A stretch of 64,000 nt of DNA from Cyclobacteriaceae bacterium (GCA_026003355.1 BPHC01000001.1:186001-250000); one strand, 5' to 3'; positions 32,859-43,691 are shown, counted from the first letter of the stretch. Numbers and translations: made by a program. Notes: generated by a model not told the origin, from the letters alone.

Positions 32859-34832
32859 ATGGCTGTCCGTAAAACCCAAATAAAGAATGACATCGGCAAC
32901 ACCTACACCCGGTTTACCGACTTCGATATCCACCTTTTTAAGTCGGGCAGGCATTACAGGTTATACGAAAAACTGGGTGCACATCCGGCCGAACATAACG
33001 GTGAAAAGGGAACCTATTTTGCCGTATGGGCGCCCAATGCCAAAGCTGTTTCGGTTCTGGGTAACTTTAACCATTGGACCAGCGGCAGGCATCTGCTGTA
33101 TCCCCGTTGGGATGAGTCGGGTATTTGGGAAGGATTTCATGCCGGCATCCTGCCCGGTGAAGTTTACAAATATGCCATACAGACTGCCGACGGACAATGG
33201 CTGGAAAAGGCCGACCCTTTTGCCTTTTATACCGAAACTCCTCCGCGCACGGCATCCATTATCTGGCATACAGCAGGTTATAACTGGAATGACCAGGCAT
33301 GGATGAATGCCCGCAAAGAAAAGCAGGGCATAGGATCGCCCATGTCGGTTTACGAAGTTCATCTGGGTTCCTGGCGCAGGGTGCCCGAAGAAGGAAACCG
33401 CTGGCTCACCTACCGCGAAATGGCCGTAAAGCTGGTGGACTATGTAAAAGAGACCGGCTTTACCCATGTGGAGTTTTTGCCGGTTATGGAACACCCCTTT
33501 TATGGTTCATGGGGATACCAGATTACCGGCTACTTTGCACCCACAAGCCGTTACGGTCCGCCCCAGGATTTTATGTATCTCATTGATACCCTGCATCAGG
33601 CCGGCATAGGGGTAATACTCGACTGGGTACCTTCGCACTTTCCCGGCGATGACCATGGCCTGTACCGGTTCGATGGCACCCATCTGTACGAACATGCCGA
33701 CCCGCGCAAAGGTTTTCATCCCGACTGGAAGAGTTACATTTTTAACTACGGCCGCAACGAAGTGCGGTCCTTTTTAATCAGCAACGCGCTGTTCTGGCTG
33801 GATAAATACCATGTTGATGGCCTGCGCGTAGATGCCGTGGCCAGCATGCTGTACCTTGATTACTCACGCAGGGAAGGCGAGTGGGTACCCAACCAATATG
33901 GTGGCCGCGAAAACATCGAGGCCATCTCATTTCTGAAAGAGTTTAACGAAACCGTGTATGGCAACTACCCTGATGTATGCACCATTGCAGAAGAATCCAC
34001 CGCATGGCCGGGTGTGTCAAGGCCTACCTATCTGGGTGGCCTGGGTTTTGGACAAAAATGGATGATGGGCTGGATGCACGACACCCTGAAATATTTCAGG
34101 CACGATCCCATACACCGGGCTTACCATCAGAACGAAATTACCTTTAGTATTATGTATGCCTTTACCGAAAACTTTATGCTGCCCCTCTCGCACGATGAGG
34201 TGGTGCACGGTAAAGGATCGCTGCTGGCACGGATGCCCGGTGATGAGTGGCGAAGATTTGCCAACCTGAGGCTCTTGTTTGCCTATATGTTTTCACACCC
34301 GGGCACCAAACTTTTATTCATGGGGGGCGAAATCGGGCAATCGCAGGAGTGGCACCACGAACAAAGCCTGCATTGGCACCTGCTGCAATATCCGTTTCAC
34401 CAGGGTATTCAAAAACTTATTACCGACCTGAACCGGCTGTACCGGCATGAACCCGCATTGCACAAATATCAGTTTGAACCCCGTGGCTTTGAATGGGTCG
34501 ATTACTCCGACCGCCAGAACAGCGTGATTATTTATCAGCGTAAAGCCGATAAGCCCCATGAACTTATTCAGATTGTCTGCAACTTTACACCCGAAGTGCG
34601 GCACAACTACCGCATGGGCGTGCCCGCGCGCGGAACCTGGAAAGAAATTTTTAATTCGGATAACCCAATGTATCAGGGAAGTGGCGTAATGAACACCGGA
34701 TTGCTGAATACCCAGCCCATAAAATATCATGGCTGCGATTACTCCCTTTCGCTTACCCTTCCTCCGCTGGCGTCCGTCTGGCTTAAGCTGGAAAAAGGAG
34801 ATTCAGGTTTTGAACTGGATGAAGCATCTTAA
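32859..34832 (+). CDS. glgB: 1,4-alpha-glucan branching enzyme
   Basis: Introduces alpha-1,6 branches into the glucan made by GlgE. 657 residues. An N-terminal CBM48 domain (about 30-125; [20 protein letters not shown]) precedes the GH13 barrel with nucleophile Asp325 in [11 protein letters not shown], acid/base Glu378 in [10 protein letters not shown] and Asp446 in [12 protein letters not shown], and then a C-terminal beta domain. Shorter than E. coli GlgB because the first N-terminal module is missing. Ten bases separate it from the TreS fusion and two from the GH57 gene. Confidence 0.96.
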   Translation: MAVRKTQIKNDIGNTYTRFTDFDIHLFKSGRHYRLYEKLGAHPAEHNGEKGTYFAVWAPNAKAVSVLGNFNHWTSGRHLLYPRWDESGIWEGFHAGILPGEVYKYAIQTADGQWLEKADPFAFYTETPPRTASIIWHTAGYNWNDQAWMNARKEKQGIGSPMSVYEVHLGSWRRVPEEGNRWLTYREMAVKLVDYVKETGFTHVEFLPVMEHPFYGSWGYQITGYFAPTSRYGPPQDFMYLIDTLHQAGIGVILDWVPSHFPGDDHGLYRFDGTHLYEHADPRKGFHPDWKSYIFNYGRNEVRSFLISNALFWLDKYHVDGLRVDAVASMLYLDYSRREGEWVPNQYGGRENIEAISFLKEFNETVYGNYPDVCTIAEESTAWPGVSRPTYLGGLGFGQKWMMGWMHDTLKYFRHDPIHRAYHQNEITFSIMYAFTENFMLPLSHDEVVHGKGSLLARMPGDEWRRFANLRLLFAYMFSHPGTKLLFMGGEIGQSQEWHHEQSLHWHLLQYPFHQGIQKLITDLNRLYRHEPALHKYQFEPRGFEWVDYSDRQNSVIIYQRKADKPHELIQIVCNFTPEVRHNYRMGVPARGTWKEIFNSDNPMYQGSGVMNTGLLNTQPIKYHGCDYSLSLTLPPLASVWLKLEKGDSGFELDEAS

Positions 34833-34834
34833 TT

Positions 34835-37240
34835 ATGTCGCAGCCCAACAAGTTTATTTGCATACACGGCCACTTTTACCAGCCACCCCGCGAAAATGCC
34901 TGGCTGGAAGTAATTGAGTGGCAGGAATCGGCCCACCCGTACCACGACTGGAACGAACGAATAACAGCCGAATGCTACGCGCCCAACACCGCCTCCAGAA
35001 TACTCGATGAACACGGTGTAATTAAAAACATTACCAACAACTACAGCCGCATAAGTTTCAACTTCGGGCCAACGCTGCTCTCCTGGATGGAAGCCAACGA
35101 GCCAGAAACCTATGAGGCCATATTACAGGCCGACCGCGAAAGCATGCGCCTGTTTGGCGGCCACGGTTCGGCACTGGCGCAGGTGTATAACCACCTTATT
35201 ATGCCACTGGCCAATGCACGCGATAAAGAAACCCAGATTATCTGGGGTATCCGCGATTTTGAATTCCGGTTTGGCAGGCAGCCCGAAGGCATGTGGCTGG
35301 CCGAAACAGCTGTAGATGTGGAAACCCTGGAGCTGCTTGCTGCCAATGGCATAAAGTTTACCATTCTGGCCCCGCATCAGGCTGCGGCGGTAAGAGCCAC
35401 AGGCGATGACCGCTGGCACCAGCTCAGGCCCGGTGAAATAAACACGCGCCGGGCGTACGAATGCCCGCTTCCGTCGGGTAAAACCATTAACCTGTTCTTT
35501 TACAACGGGGCAGTATCGCAGGCGGTGGCCTTTAACGGCCTGCTGAACAACGGGCAGCATTTTGCCGAAACCCTGCTCGACTCTTTTGGCAGCGAAAATG
35601 AACCCCAGCTGGTACACATTGCTACAGATGGCGAAACCTATGGCCACCACCATAAACATGGCGATATGGCGCTGGCCTATTGCCTGGAGTACATTGAACA
35701 AAAACCGGGGGTGGCGCTGGCTAATTACGGCTGGTTTCTGGAAATGTTTCCGCCACGTTATCAGGTACAGATTGCAGAAAATACTTCCTGGAGTTGTGTT
35801 CACGGTGTTGAACGCTGGCGCAGCAACTGTGGGTGCAACACGGGTCGGCAGGGTTTTCATCAGGAATGGCGCAAGCCCCTGCGCGAAGCGCTCGACTGGC
35901 TCCGCGACCGCCTGAATGAATGCTTTGAAAAAGAAGCTTCGGCAGCAATGGCCGATCCCTGGCAGGCCCGAAACGATTACATAAACGTAATACTGAAGCG
36001 CAATGACGAAAGTATCAGAAAATTTCTGCGTGAACATCAGATAAAAAGCGACCAGCCTGCGCGCATTATGCGCCTCATGGAAATGCAGCGCAATGCCCAG
36101 TTGATGTACACCAGCTGCGGTTGGTTTTTTGATGAAATATCGGGCATTGAAACCACGCAAATTCTGCAATACGCCTGCCGGGCCATCCAGCTGGCCAGTC
36201 AGCTAACCGAGCAACAGCTGGAGGAAGAGTTTATCAGGCGATTAAGCCTGGCCCCCTCAAATTATCCGCAGTACAATGATGGCGCCGGAGTGTACCGGCA
36301 GTTGGTTCTTCCTTCGCGCGTATCGCTGCAACGGGTGGGCATGCACTATGCGGTGGCTTTGTTGTTCGAAGAAGACCCCGAAAATTTTCCGGTGTTTAAC
36401 TACAGCACCCAGAACGATTTCTTTCTCAAAAAAGAAGCCGGTGAACAGCGCCTGGTGCTGGGCATTACGCGTATCCGCTCGCATGTTACGTGGTCCGAAA
36501 AGGTCTTTTCGTTTGCGGCGCTTTATCTGGGCAAACACAATATAATCGGGTCTATTTCAATTAACATGAAACCCGATGATTTTGCCTCCATGCAGGTGCG
36601 CGTGGTAAAGGCTTTTGAAGAGGCGCGGCTGGCCGATGTCATCAGTTTGATGCAGGCCTACTTCGGCCCTGAACACTACACCATCTGGCACTTGTTTAAG
36701 GATGAGAAACGAAAAGTGCTGAACCTCATTACCCGGCAGAGCCTTGCCGAACTGGAAGAATCCCTGCGCAGGGTGTACAACCGCGATTATCCGCTTATGA
36801 ATGCCCTGCGCCACAACCAAATGCCGGTGCCGCGCACCTATCTTACCCTGCTGGAATACATTCTCAACGCCGATTTAACCGCAAGCTTTCGTTCGGTAAA
36901 AATCAACCTGCGCAGGATTGAGCGCATCATGCAGGAGCTGGCAGCGTGGAAGCTTAACATTGACGATCCCGAACAGATTGCCCGCCTGGCCGGTGACCGT
37001 ATATTTAAAGAACTGCGCAGCATAGCCGCCGAGCGCAGCAACACAAAACGCGTGGAAAGGTTAAACAGGTTGTTTCCGCTGTTGCGCAGGTTTAAACTTG
37101 AGCCTAACCTGTATAAAAGTCAGAATTTATACTTTGAAATATCGCGGCAGGAGCAGGTCAACGACAAGAGCCGTACAGCCGAATGGAGAAAGCAATTTGA
37201 ATTGCTTGGTAAAAATCTGGGGGTGAAGGTAAGCCTGTAG
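34835..37240 (+). CDS. GH57 family glucan-active enzyme with DUF3536 domain
   Basis: 801 residues. The GH57 barrel is recognisable by region 1 as HGHFYQPPRENAW, the nucleophile motif GMWLAETAVD (Glu157) and HIATDGETYGHHH (Asp265). The C-terminal half corresponds to DUF3536. GH57 enzymes on alpha-glucans include amylases, 4-alpha-glucanotransferases and branching enzymes; which one this is cannot be read from sequence. No signal peptide, so it acts in the cytoplasm, probably trimming or remodelling the stored glucan. Last gene of the operon; it faces glk. Confidence 0.85.
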   Translation: MSQPNKFICIHGHFYQPPRENAWLEVIEWQESAHPYHDWNERITAECYAPNTASRILDEHGVIKNITNNYSRISFNFGPTLLSWMEANEPETYEAILQADRESMRLFGGHGSALAQVYNHLIMPLANARDKETQIIWGIRDFEFRFGRQPEGMWLAETAVDVETLELLAANGIKFTILAPHQAAAVRATGDDRWHQLRPGEINTRRAYECPLPSGKTINLFFYNGAVSQAVAFNGLLNNGQHFAETLLDSFGSENEPQLVHIATDGETYGHHHKHGDMALAYCLEYIEQKPGVALANYGWFLEMFPPRYQVQIAENTSWSCVHGVERWRSNCGCNTGRQGFHQEWRKPLREALDWLRDRLNECFEKEASAAMADPWQARNDYINVILKRNDESIRKFLREHQIKSDQPARIMRLMEMQRNAQLMYTSCGWFFDEISGIETTQILQYACRAIQLASQLTEQQLEEEFIRRLSLAPSNYPQYNDGAGVYRQLVLPSRVSLQRVGMHYAVALLFEEDPENFPVFNYSTQNDFFLKKEAGEQRLVLGITRIRSHVTWSEKVFSFAALYLGKHNIIGSISINMKPDDFASMQVRVVKAFEEARLADVISLMQAYFGPEHYTIWHLFKDEKRKVLNLITRQSLAELEESLRRVYNRDYPLMNALRHNQMPVPRTYLTLLEYILNADLTASFRSVKINLRRIERIMQELAAWKLNIDDPEQIARLAGDRIFKELRSIAAERSNTKRVERLNRLFPLLRRFKLEPNLYKSQNLYFEISRQEQVNDKSRTAEWRKQFELLGKNLGVKVSL

Positions 37241-37250
37241 CGCCGCAGCT

Positions 37251-38237
37251 TTAGTTGTTGAGCAGTTGTATTTCCCGGCTTTCCTTTTCTTCAAGATAGT
37301 TCCAAACCAGGCTGCTGGCGCCCAGAATGGGGGCGGCCTGGTTCTGCAGGCCGGAGGGCAGCACTTTTACTTTACCACGGAAAATCGGCATGAGGTTAAG
37401 CTCCATGTGCTTAATGGTGGGTTTAAAAATCAGGTCGCCCGCAAGCGAAAGTCCGCCAAATAAAAATATGGCTTCCGGGTCGGTGTGCACTACGGTTTCG
37501 GCCAGTTTGGTTCCCAGAATGCGGCCTGTGTACTCAAATGCCGCCAGGGCCACAATATCGCCCCTCAGGGCGGCATCGGTTATCATGCGGGTGTCCAGGT
37601 CTTCAAAACTTACGCCACGCAATTCGCTTGGCTCCAGGTGGTCGGCCAGCAGTTTATACACGGTTCGCTTAATGCCCGTAGCCGAAACATATGTTTCCAG
37701 GCAGCCGCGTTTACCACAATTGCAGTAGCGGCCCGCATAGTTAACGGTAGTATGCCCGATTTCACCTGCAATGCCGTGCTTTCCGTTTACCAGGTGGCCA
37801 TTACACACAATACCACTTCCCAGACCGGTGCCGAGGGTTATCACAATAAAGTCCTTCATGTTACGCGCGGCCCCGTAAACCATTTCGCCAACGGCTGCCG
37901 CATTGGCATCGTTGGTAACCAGTACCGGCACGTTGAACTCCTGTTTTAGCAGTTCGGCAAGTGGAATTATGCCCTTCCATTTCAAATTGGTAGCGTGCTC
38001 AATGGTGCCCTTGTAATAGTTGCCGTTGGCAGCGCCCACACCTATGCCCAGCAGATGAACCTTAAGACCGCTTAATTCTTCGCGAAGCTTATCGGAAAGG
38101 GCCTTTACGTAGTCGGTAAATTCATTAAACTGCTGGGTGGATATTTCGCCCTGGAAATAAATGTTTCCATCCCGGTCGGTTAATCCGTATTTGGTGGAGG
38201 TGCCGCCTATGTCAATTCCAATGGTAACGTTTTTCAT
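37251..38237 (-). CDS. glk: ROK family glucokinase
   Basis: Phosphorylates glucose with ATP. 328 residues with the N-terminal phosphate loop IGIDIGGTSTKYGL, the sugar-binding segments TNDANAAAVGE and EIGHTTV, and the ROK zinc motif CNCGKRGCLE. The start codon shares one base with the pfkA stop (TGATG), so the two are translationally coupled. Its place opposite the glucan operon suggests it handles glucose released from the polymer. Other hexose specificities within ROK cannot be excluded. Confidence 0.9.
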   Translation of the reverse strand: MKNVTIGIDIGGTSTKYGLTDRDGNIYFQGEISTQQFNEFTDYVKALSDKLREELSGLKVHLLGIGVGAANGNYYKGTIEHATNLKWKGIIPLAELLKQEFNVPVLVTNDANAAAVGEMVYGAARNMKDFIVITLGTGLGSGIVCNGHLVNGKHGIAGEIGHTTVNYAGRYCNCGKRGCLETYVSATGIKRTVYKLLADHLEPSELRGVSFEDLDTRMITDAALRGDIVALAAFEYTGRILGTKLAETVVHTDPEAIFLFGGLSLAGDLIFKPTIKHMELNLMPIFRGKVKVLPSGLQNQAAPILGASSLVWNYLEEKESREIQLLNN

Positions 38238-39220
38238 CAGATGGAAAGTATTTTGGCTATACGCAAATCGTCTTCGTTAATGGCGTGGGTACCTTTCGCA
38301 AATACATCAAATGGGGTGTAGGTAATTTCGCCTTTTTGAATACCCACCATAACATCGGTTTGTCCTTTAAGCAGTCCTTCAACGGCAGCCACGCCCAGCT
38401 TGCTGGCCAGCACGCGGTCGAAATAAGTGGGTGCTCCGCCGCGTTGCAAATGTCCCAGTATGGTTACTTTAATATCGAAGTAAGACGAGCGTTCGGCTAC
38501 CTTGCGCGCCAGCTCGAGCGCTCCGCCAATTTTGGAGCCTTCGGCCACCACCACTACGTTCGATTTTTTGGCTGTTTCCTGTCCTGGTTTGAGTATGGCA
38601 TACAGGTCTTCAAAGCTCATGCCATCTTCGGGTATAATAATCGCTCCTGCACCACCTGCAATACCGCTGTTAATCGCAATATAACCGGAGTGTCGCCCCA
38701 TAACCTCCACAAAAAAAAGGCGGTTGTGCGAAAGGGCCGTATCCCGTATTTTATCAATGGCTTCTACAGCCGTGTTGGTGGCGGTATCGTAACCAATGGT
38801 ATAATCCGTTCCTGCAATGTCATTATCTATGGTACCGGGTATGCACACCACCGGCAGATTAAATTCCTGGTGCAGCAGGTGCAGTCCGGTAAAGGTACCG
38901 TCACCGCCAATGGCTACCAGGGCATCAATGCCGTGTTTTTTTAGTTGTTCAAAAGCCTGTTTTCGTCCTTCGGGTGTGCGAAAGTGCTGGCTGCGGGCCG
39001 ACTTGAGAATGGTGCCGCCCCGCTGTATGATGTTGCCCACCGAACGGGCACCGAGTTTTACGATGTCGCCCTCAATCATACCCTCGTAACCACGCATAAT
39101 GCCATATACTTCTTTCTTATAGTAGATGGATGCGCGCACCACTGCCCGGATGGCCGCATTCATGCCGGGCGCATCGCCTCCCGAGGTAAACACACCTATT
39201 TTTTTGATATCCGCCACCAT
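38237..39220 (-). CDS. pfkA: ATP-dependent 6-phosphofructokinase
   Basis: Committed glycolytic step, fructose-6-phosphate to fructose-1,6-bisphosphate. 327 residues, the normal length for a bacterial ATP-PFK. Motifs: FTSGGDAPGMNAAIRAVV, GGDGTFTG, PGTIDNDIAGTDYTIGYDTA with the catalytic Asp, and EVMGRHSGYIA. The glycine in GGDGTFTG indicates ATP rather than PPi use. Coupled to glk downstream; pgi lies upstream with a 57-bp gap, so the three probably form one unit. Confidence 0.96.
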   Translation of the reverse strand: MVADIKKIGVFTSGGDAPGMNAAIRAVVRASIYYKKEVYGIMRGYEGMIEGDIVKLGARSVGNIIQRGGTILKSARSQHFRTPEGRKQAFEQLKKHGIDALVAIGGDGTFTGLHLLHQEFNLPVVCIPGTIDNDIAGTDYTIGYDTATNTAVEAIDKIRDTALSHNRLFFVEVMGRHSGYIAINSGIAGGAGAIIIPEDGMSFEDLYAILKPGQETAKKSNVVVVAEGSKIGGALELARKVAERSSYFDIKVTILGHLQRGGAPTYFDRVLASKLGVAAVEGLLKGQTDVMVGIQKGEITYTPFDVFAKGTHAINEDDLRIAKILSI

Positions 39221-39277
39221 GGTAATCGTTCAAAATTACGCTTTTTGGATGCATTTGCGGCATTTTTTGATGACCGC

Positions 39278-40921
39278 TTATTTCAATCGTTTGAAATGGC
39301 TGATAAGCTCCCGTGTTGAGGAATCGTGGGTGGGCGAGGGGGTTTCATCGTTTAGTTCCGGAAGAATTTTTGCCGCCAGTACTTTGCCCAGCTCCACGCC
39401 CCATTGATCGAAACTGTAGATGTTCCAGATAAACCCCTGAACAAAAATTTTATGCTCGTACATGGCAATAAGGCTGCCGAGGGTGTAGGGCGTAAGCTGC
39501 TTGAACAGGATGGTGTTGCTGGGCCTGTTACCTTCAAACACCTTGTAGGGCGCCAGCATGCGCACCTGTTCTTCGCTCATTCCGGCTGCCCTTAATTCTG
39601 TGGCAGCTTCTTCATAGGTTTTGCCGGTCATGAGTGCCTGGCTTTGTGCAAAACAGTTGGCCACGAGCTTGGCATGGTGGTCGCCTATGGGATGGTGGCT
39701 GAGGGCCGGTACAATAAAGTCGCAGGGGATAAGCTGGGTGCCCTGGTGAATGAGTTGGTAAAAGGCATGCTGGCCATTGGTACCCGGTTCTCCCCATATT
39801 ACCGGTCCGGTGCTGTACTGCACCGGCTGTCCGTTCCGGTCAACCGACTTCCCGTTGCTTTCCATATCGGCCTGTTGTAAATAAGCCGGCAGGCGATGCA
39901 GGTACTGGTCGTAGGGTAGTATGGCGGTGGTGGATGCGCCCAGAAAGTTGGTATTCCAGATGCCGATAAGCGCCAGAATTACCGGAATATTTTTTTCCAG
40001 GGGCGTATTGCGAAAGTGCATATCCATAGCGTGGGCACCTTCCAGCAGTTGTTCAAAATGCTCAAACCCAACGGCGCAGGCTATGGGCAGGCCTATGGCC
40101 GACCATAATGAAAACCTTCCGCCCACCCAGTCCCAAAAAACAAACATATTTTCCGGCAAAATGCCAAACATTTTAACAGCCTGTTCATTGGTTGAGACGG
40201 CCACGAAATGTCTGGCTATATCTGTTTCGGTGCCATGTTGCAAAAACCAGTTCCTTGCCGTGTGGGCGTTGGTCATGGTTTCCTGCGTAGTAAAAGTTTT
40301 GGAGGCAATTATAAACAGGGTGGTTTCCGGGTTCAGCTTGCGGAGGGTTTCGCTGATATGGGATCCATCTACATTCGAAACGAAATGCGGACGTATTACC
40401 GATACATAGGGCTTCAGGGCCTCGGTTACCATACAGGGTCCCAGGTCCGAGCCTCCGATGCCAATGTTTACCACATCGGTAATGGCCTTTCCCGTATAAC
40501 CTTTCCACTGCCCCGAGCGCAGCCGGTTGCTGAATTGCTTCATCTGCTCAAGCACCCGGTTTACTTCGGGCATTACATCGGTGCCATCAACAGCCATTGG
40601 CAATCCCGACCGGTTACGGAGGGCCACGTGCAGCACCGCCCGGTTTTCGGTTTGGTTAATTCTTTTACCTGCAAACATGGCCTGAATGCCTTCCGGCAGA
40701 TTGGTTTCATGAGCCAGCTGCAGCAACAGCCCCAAGGTTTCTTCGGTTATGCGGTTTTTGGAAAAATCAACCAGCATATCATGGAACAACAGGCTGAACT
40801 TTTCGAACCGGCTTGCATCGGCAGCAAACAACTCGCGCAGATGCATGGCCTGCATTTCCAGCACATGCATTTCAAGTTGCTGCCAGGCCCGGGTATGGGT
40901 GGGGTTTACAGATGGAAACAT
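39278..40921 (-). CDS. pgi: Glucose-6-phosphate isomerase
   Basis: Interconverts glucose-6-phosphate and fructose-6-phosphate. 547 residues, the length of the long bacterial form. Signatures are [17 protein letters not shown], the PGI motif region [25 protein letters not shown], the catalytic Glu in [14 protein letters not shown] and the C-terminal [11 protein letters not shown] block. Upstream on the minus strand TAACTTGC, a -7-like element, lies about 30 bp before the ATG. First gene of the pgi-pfkA-glk group. Confidence 0.97.
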   Translation of the reverse strand: MFPSVNPTHTRAWQQLEMHVLEMQAMHLRELFAADASRFEKFSLLFHDMLVDFSKNRITEETLGLLLQLAHETNLPEGIQAMFAGKRINQTENRAVLHVALRNRSGLPMAVDGTDVMPEVNRVLEQMKQFSNRLRSGQWKGYTGKAITDVVNIGIGGSDLGPCMVTEALKPYVSVIRPHFVSNVDGSHISETLRKLNPETTLFIIASKTFTTQETMTNAHTARNWFLQHGTETDIARHFVAVSTNEQAVKMFGILPENMFVFWDWVGGRFSLWSAIGLPIACAVGFEHFEQLLEGAHAMDMHFRNTPLEKNIPVILALIGIWNTNFLGASTTAILPYDQYLHRLPAYLQQADMESNGKSVDRNGQPVQYSTGPVIWGEPGTNGQHAFYQLIHQGTQLIPCDFIVPALSHHPIGDHHAKLVANCFAQSQALMTGKTYEEAATELRAAGMSEEQVRMLAPYKVFEGNRPSNTILFKQLTPYTLGSLIAMYEHKIFVQGFIWNIYSFDQWGVELGKVLAAKILPELNDETPSPTHDSSTRELISHFKRLK

Positions 40922-41014
40922 AGCTTAATGCAATGGGGCGCAAGTTAGAATGCCCGAATATTTGTGAAAGACCACTGTTAAAAATAAGTGCTATATCCGG
41001 AAGGGAGGAATTTG

Positions 41015-41088
41015 TAGCGCGGGGGGGAGTTGAACCCCCGACCTTTGGGTTATGAATCCAACGCTCTAACCACCTGAGCTACCGCGCC
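41015..41088 (-). tRNA. tRNA-Met (CAT)
   Basis: 74-nt cloverleaf: acceptor GGCGCGG/CCGCGCT (G1-T72 wobble), D stem GCTC/GAGC, anticodon loop TTCATAA, T arm GGGGG-TTCAACT-CCCCC, discriminator A, CCA not encoded. The anticodon stem lacks the three G-C pairs of initiator tRNA, so this is probably the elongator. A tRNA-Ile with modified CAT is less likely but not excluded. Confidence 0.93.
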
Positions 41089-41190
41089 AGAAAACGGACG
41101 GCAAACTTACAACACGGGGGCGATTAATAAAAGTGCAGCGCACCGGGTTGTTTGGCCTGTGCAGAATTTTTTTATAATTTAAAACCGCTT

Positions 41191-41601
41191 ATGGATACCG
41201 GCGGCAGAAAAAAACTTTTTACCCGCGACTACGAAATACACGCTTCCATAAAAATGCTGTATCCGTACATCCAGTCGCCCGGAGGCCTTGCCGAATGGTT
41301 TGCTGATGATGTAACCGTTGACAACCTGGACAAAACCTACATTTTTCACTGGGATAATGAAGCGCACAGGGCCCGGCTGGTGGCACACCGCACCAATCAC
41401 TTTGCCCGTTTTGAGTTCCTTCCCGAGAATGAACACGATCGCAACGACCCCAGTTACCTCGAACTGCGCCTCGAATTAAACGAATTCACGCAAACCGTAT
41501 ACCTGCGGGTGTTTGATTACTCCGACTTTGACGATCTGGACGAACTGGGCGATCTCTGGGACGGCCTGGTAGAAAACCTAAAAAAAACCGTAGGCGGCTA
41601 A
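41191..41601 (+). CDS. START-like domain protein of Bacteroidota
   Basis: 136 residues resembling the AHSA1/START-like fold: KLFTRDYEIHASIKMLYPYI, the EWFADDVTV turn and the acidic C-terminal helix FDDLDELGDLWDGLVENLKK. Such proteins are small ligand-binding or chaperone-associated helix-grip folds; the ligand is unknown. ATG 41191 starts the conserved part; the frame extends upstream to 41152 without matching anything. It precedes the LptF/G permease gene on the same strand, as often seen in Bacteroidota. Confidence 0.75.
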   Translation: MDTGGRKKLFTRDYEIHASIKMLYPYIQSPGGLAEWFADDVTVDNLDKTYIFHWDNEAHRARLVAHRTNHFARFEFLPENEHDRNDPSYLELRLELNEFTQTVYLRVFDYSDFDDLDELGDLWDGLVENLKKTVGG

Positions 41602-41664
41602 AGCGCCAGGTTCATTCAGGCTGCTTATTCCTAACTTGGTGCGTTATTTGCAGTTTATTCAATT

Positions 41665-43338
41665 ATGAAAAAGCTGGATAAGCTTGTGCTGCAGTCATTT
41701 CTTGGGCCTTTTGTGCTCTCGTTTTTTGTGGTGGTCTTTATCCTCCTCACGCAGCATATGCTTAAATATTTCGATGACATCATTGGCAAAGACCTGGGCT
41801 GGGATGTTATCGGACAGCTGCTTTTCTATTTTGCTGTTTTCATGACACCCTCTGCCTTGCCGCTTGGCGTGCTGTTTGCCTCACTCATAGCTTTCGGAAA
41901 TCTGGGTGAGCATTTTGAGCTTACGGCCATCAAGAGCTCGGGCGTGTCGCTGCTTCGGGTAATTCAACCCATCTTTGTGTTTGTACTGCTGCTAACGGTG
42001 CTGGCTTTTCATATCAACAACAGCCTGGTTCCCCGTGCCGCACTCGAAGCCTATAGCCTGCTGTACGACATCAAACAAAAAAAGCCTGCCCTCGACCTTC
42101 GCGAAGGCACCTTTTACAACGGCATACCCGAAGTAAGCATTAAAGTTGACCAGAAGTTGCCCGATGGCATAACCCTTAAAAACATACTGATTTACGACCA
42201 TCGCAACCGCGATGGTAACAAAGACGTTACCATTGCCGACTCAGGACGCATGTTTACCATTCACAACCAACGCTACCTGAAACTCGAACTGTTTAACGGA
42301 TACAACTACACCGAAGGCTCGCAGGCTGGTAAAGATCTGGCCTCAAGAACCTATAACCCCAACATGCAGGCGCTGAGCCGAAGCCGCTTTGTGCGTTCTG
42401 AGCTGATATTCGACCTGTCGTCCTTCTCGCTGAGCCGCACCGATAAAAAGTGGTTTCAGGGAAACCGCATTATGCGCAACCTCAGGCAACTGGATGGCGA
42501 CCTGGATTCCATTCAGGGAGAAATTGACATGCAACGCGTAAAATTTGAGGCGACACGCAGCGGCTACTTCGCCAATATGGAACGCGATGTCGCCTCATTT
42601 GCATCGCCCGACCCGGTACAAACCGTAACCGCCACAAGCTGGCATCGCACCGATAGCGCTGCAAAAACCAAAACTTCAGATAAAGGTAACCCTCAGGGCT
42701 TCCGGCCAACCCGAAGGGCCAAATTAAAAATGCTTATGCAAAAAGCCGACTCGGCATTACAGGCTTTGCAAACAGTGCCCCGCAAGGAGCCTGCCGGCAC
42801 CACAGCGCGCACCAACACTTCGGTAATCGGCCGCATCGACAGCCTGCTCAGTACGCCTGCCGACGCTTCTGTGGTCTCGCAGGCAGCCGCCCGGGCCCGC
42901 ATGGTAAAGAGCGAAATTTCAAACGCCATTGCCACCAGCGAGGTGTACCAAACCGAATGGCGGACCTACTACGTTCAGTGGCATAAAATATGGGCCAGCA
43001 GCCTGGCCTGCATTGCCATGTTTTTAATTGGCGCCCCGCTGGGCGCCATTATTAAAAAGGGCGGTCTGGGTGTTCCTTTCATCGTATCGGTATTTTTCTT
43101 TATCCTTTACTACATGCTTTCCATATTGGGCGAAAAATGGGCAAAAACAGGTATTGTGCCGGTGCCGGCAGGCGTATGGGCGGCCGATGTTATTTTATTT
43201 GGCATAGGCCTGCTGTTTTTGCGGCAGGCACGCCTGGATGCCCGCCTTTTCGATGCCGATGCCTATCTGGTAGCGCTGGAACGGACCAGGAAAAAGCTGG
43301 GAAAACGCCTGTCGGCAATGGCAACGACAAAGGGTTAA
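41665..43338 (+). CDS. LptF/LptG family lipopolysaccharide export permease
   Basis: Inner-membrane component of the LptBFG exporter that pulls LPS from the membrane. 557 residues. Hydrophobic helices near the N-terminus (about 12-36, 55-80, 100-120) are followed by a long periplasmic beta-jellyroll-type domain. An extended, poorly conserved insert (about 290-420) follows, then three C-terminal helices (about 440-460, 470-490, 500-515). The YjgP/YjgQ start KKLDKLVLQSFLGPFVLSFF is characteristic. Bacteroidota usually encode long versions like this one. Confidence 0.92.
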   Translation: MKKLDKLVLQSFLGPFVLSFFVVVFILLTQHMLKYFDDIIGKDLGWDVIGQLLFYFAVFMTPSALPLGVLFASLIAFGNLGEHFELTAIKSSGVSLLRVIQPIFVFVLLLTVLAFHINNSLVPRAALEAYSLLYDIKQKKPALDLREGTFYNGIPEVSIKVDQKLPDGITLKNILIYDHRNRDGNKDVTIADSGRMFTIHNQRYLKLELFNGYNYTEGSQAGKDLASRTYNPNMQALSRSRFVRSELIFDLSSFSLSRTDKKWFQGNRIMRNLRQLDGDLDSIQGEIDMQRVKFEATRSGYFANMERDVASFASPDPVQTVTATSWHRTDSAAKTKTSDKGNPQGFRPTRRAKLKMLMQKADSALQALQTVPRKEPAGTTARTNTSVIGRIDSLLSTPADASVVSQAAARARMVKSEISNAIATSEVYQTEWRTYYVQWHKIWASSLACIAMFLIGAPLGAIIKKGGLGVPFIVSVFFFILYYMLSILGEKWAKTGIVPVPAGVWAADVILFGIGLLFLRQARLDARLFDADAYLVALERTRKKLGKRLSAMATTKG

Positions 43339-43348
43339 AATCCGGATT

Positions 43349-43380
43349 TTTGGTTTTCCATTCCGGATATGTTAACTTTG
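43349..43380 (+). promoter_or_regulatory. rpsO promoter
   Basis: TTTG (43349-43352), a 20-base spacer and TAACTTTG (43373-43380) match both elements of the Bacteroidota housekeeping promoter exactly. Transcription would start near 43387, leaving a leader of about 29 nt before the ATG at 43416. Confidence 0.65.
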
Positions 43381-43415
43381 CAGGCTGAAAATTTGAAAAG
43401 GAAACATTTTTTATC

Positions 43416-43691
43416 ATGCCGCTAACAGCTGTTGAAAAAAAGGAATTGTTCCAGAAGTACAGTCCTTCCAAATCTGAAAAAGATACCGGTTCCCCTGAAT
43501 CGCAGATTGCCCTCTTTACCCGCCGCATCAATGAGATGACCGAACACCTTAACACGCATAAAAAAGACTTCGCCACCCAGCGCGGGCTGCTTAAACTGGT
43601 GGGCAGGCGTAAAAAAATGCTGAATTACCTGCAAAGGGAAAACATTGAGCGCTATCGCGCCATTCTTGCGGAACTGAATTTAAGAAAATAA
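43416..43691 (+). CDS. rpsO: 30S ribosomal protein S15
   Basis: Primary 16S rRNA-binding protein of the small subunit platform. 91 residues, slightly longer than the usual 89. The conserved core is present: KDTGSPESQIALFTRRINEM, LNTHKKDFATQRGLLKLVGRR and LLNYLQ-type KMLNYLQRENIERY. The order rpsO-pnp with a hairpin between them is the classical bacterial arrangement. Confidence 0.97.
   Translation: MPLTAVEKKELFQKYSPSKSEKDTGSPESQIALFTRRINEMTEHLNTHKKDFATQRGLLKLVGRRKKMLNYLQRENIERYRAILAELNLRK

Noticed and set aside
35123..36169. 348-codon minus-strand open frame inside the GH57 gene
   Set aside because: Antisense shadow of a well-conserved gene; no promoter or family features.
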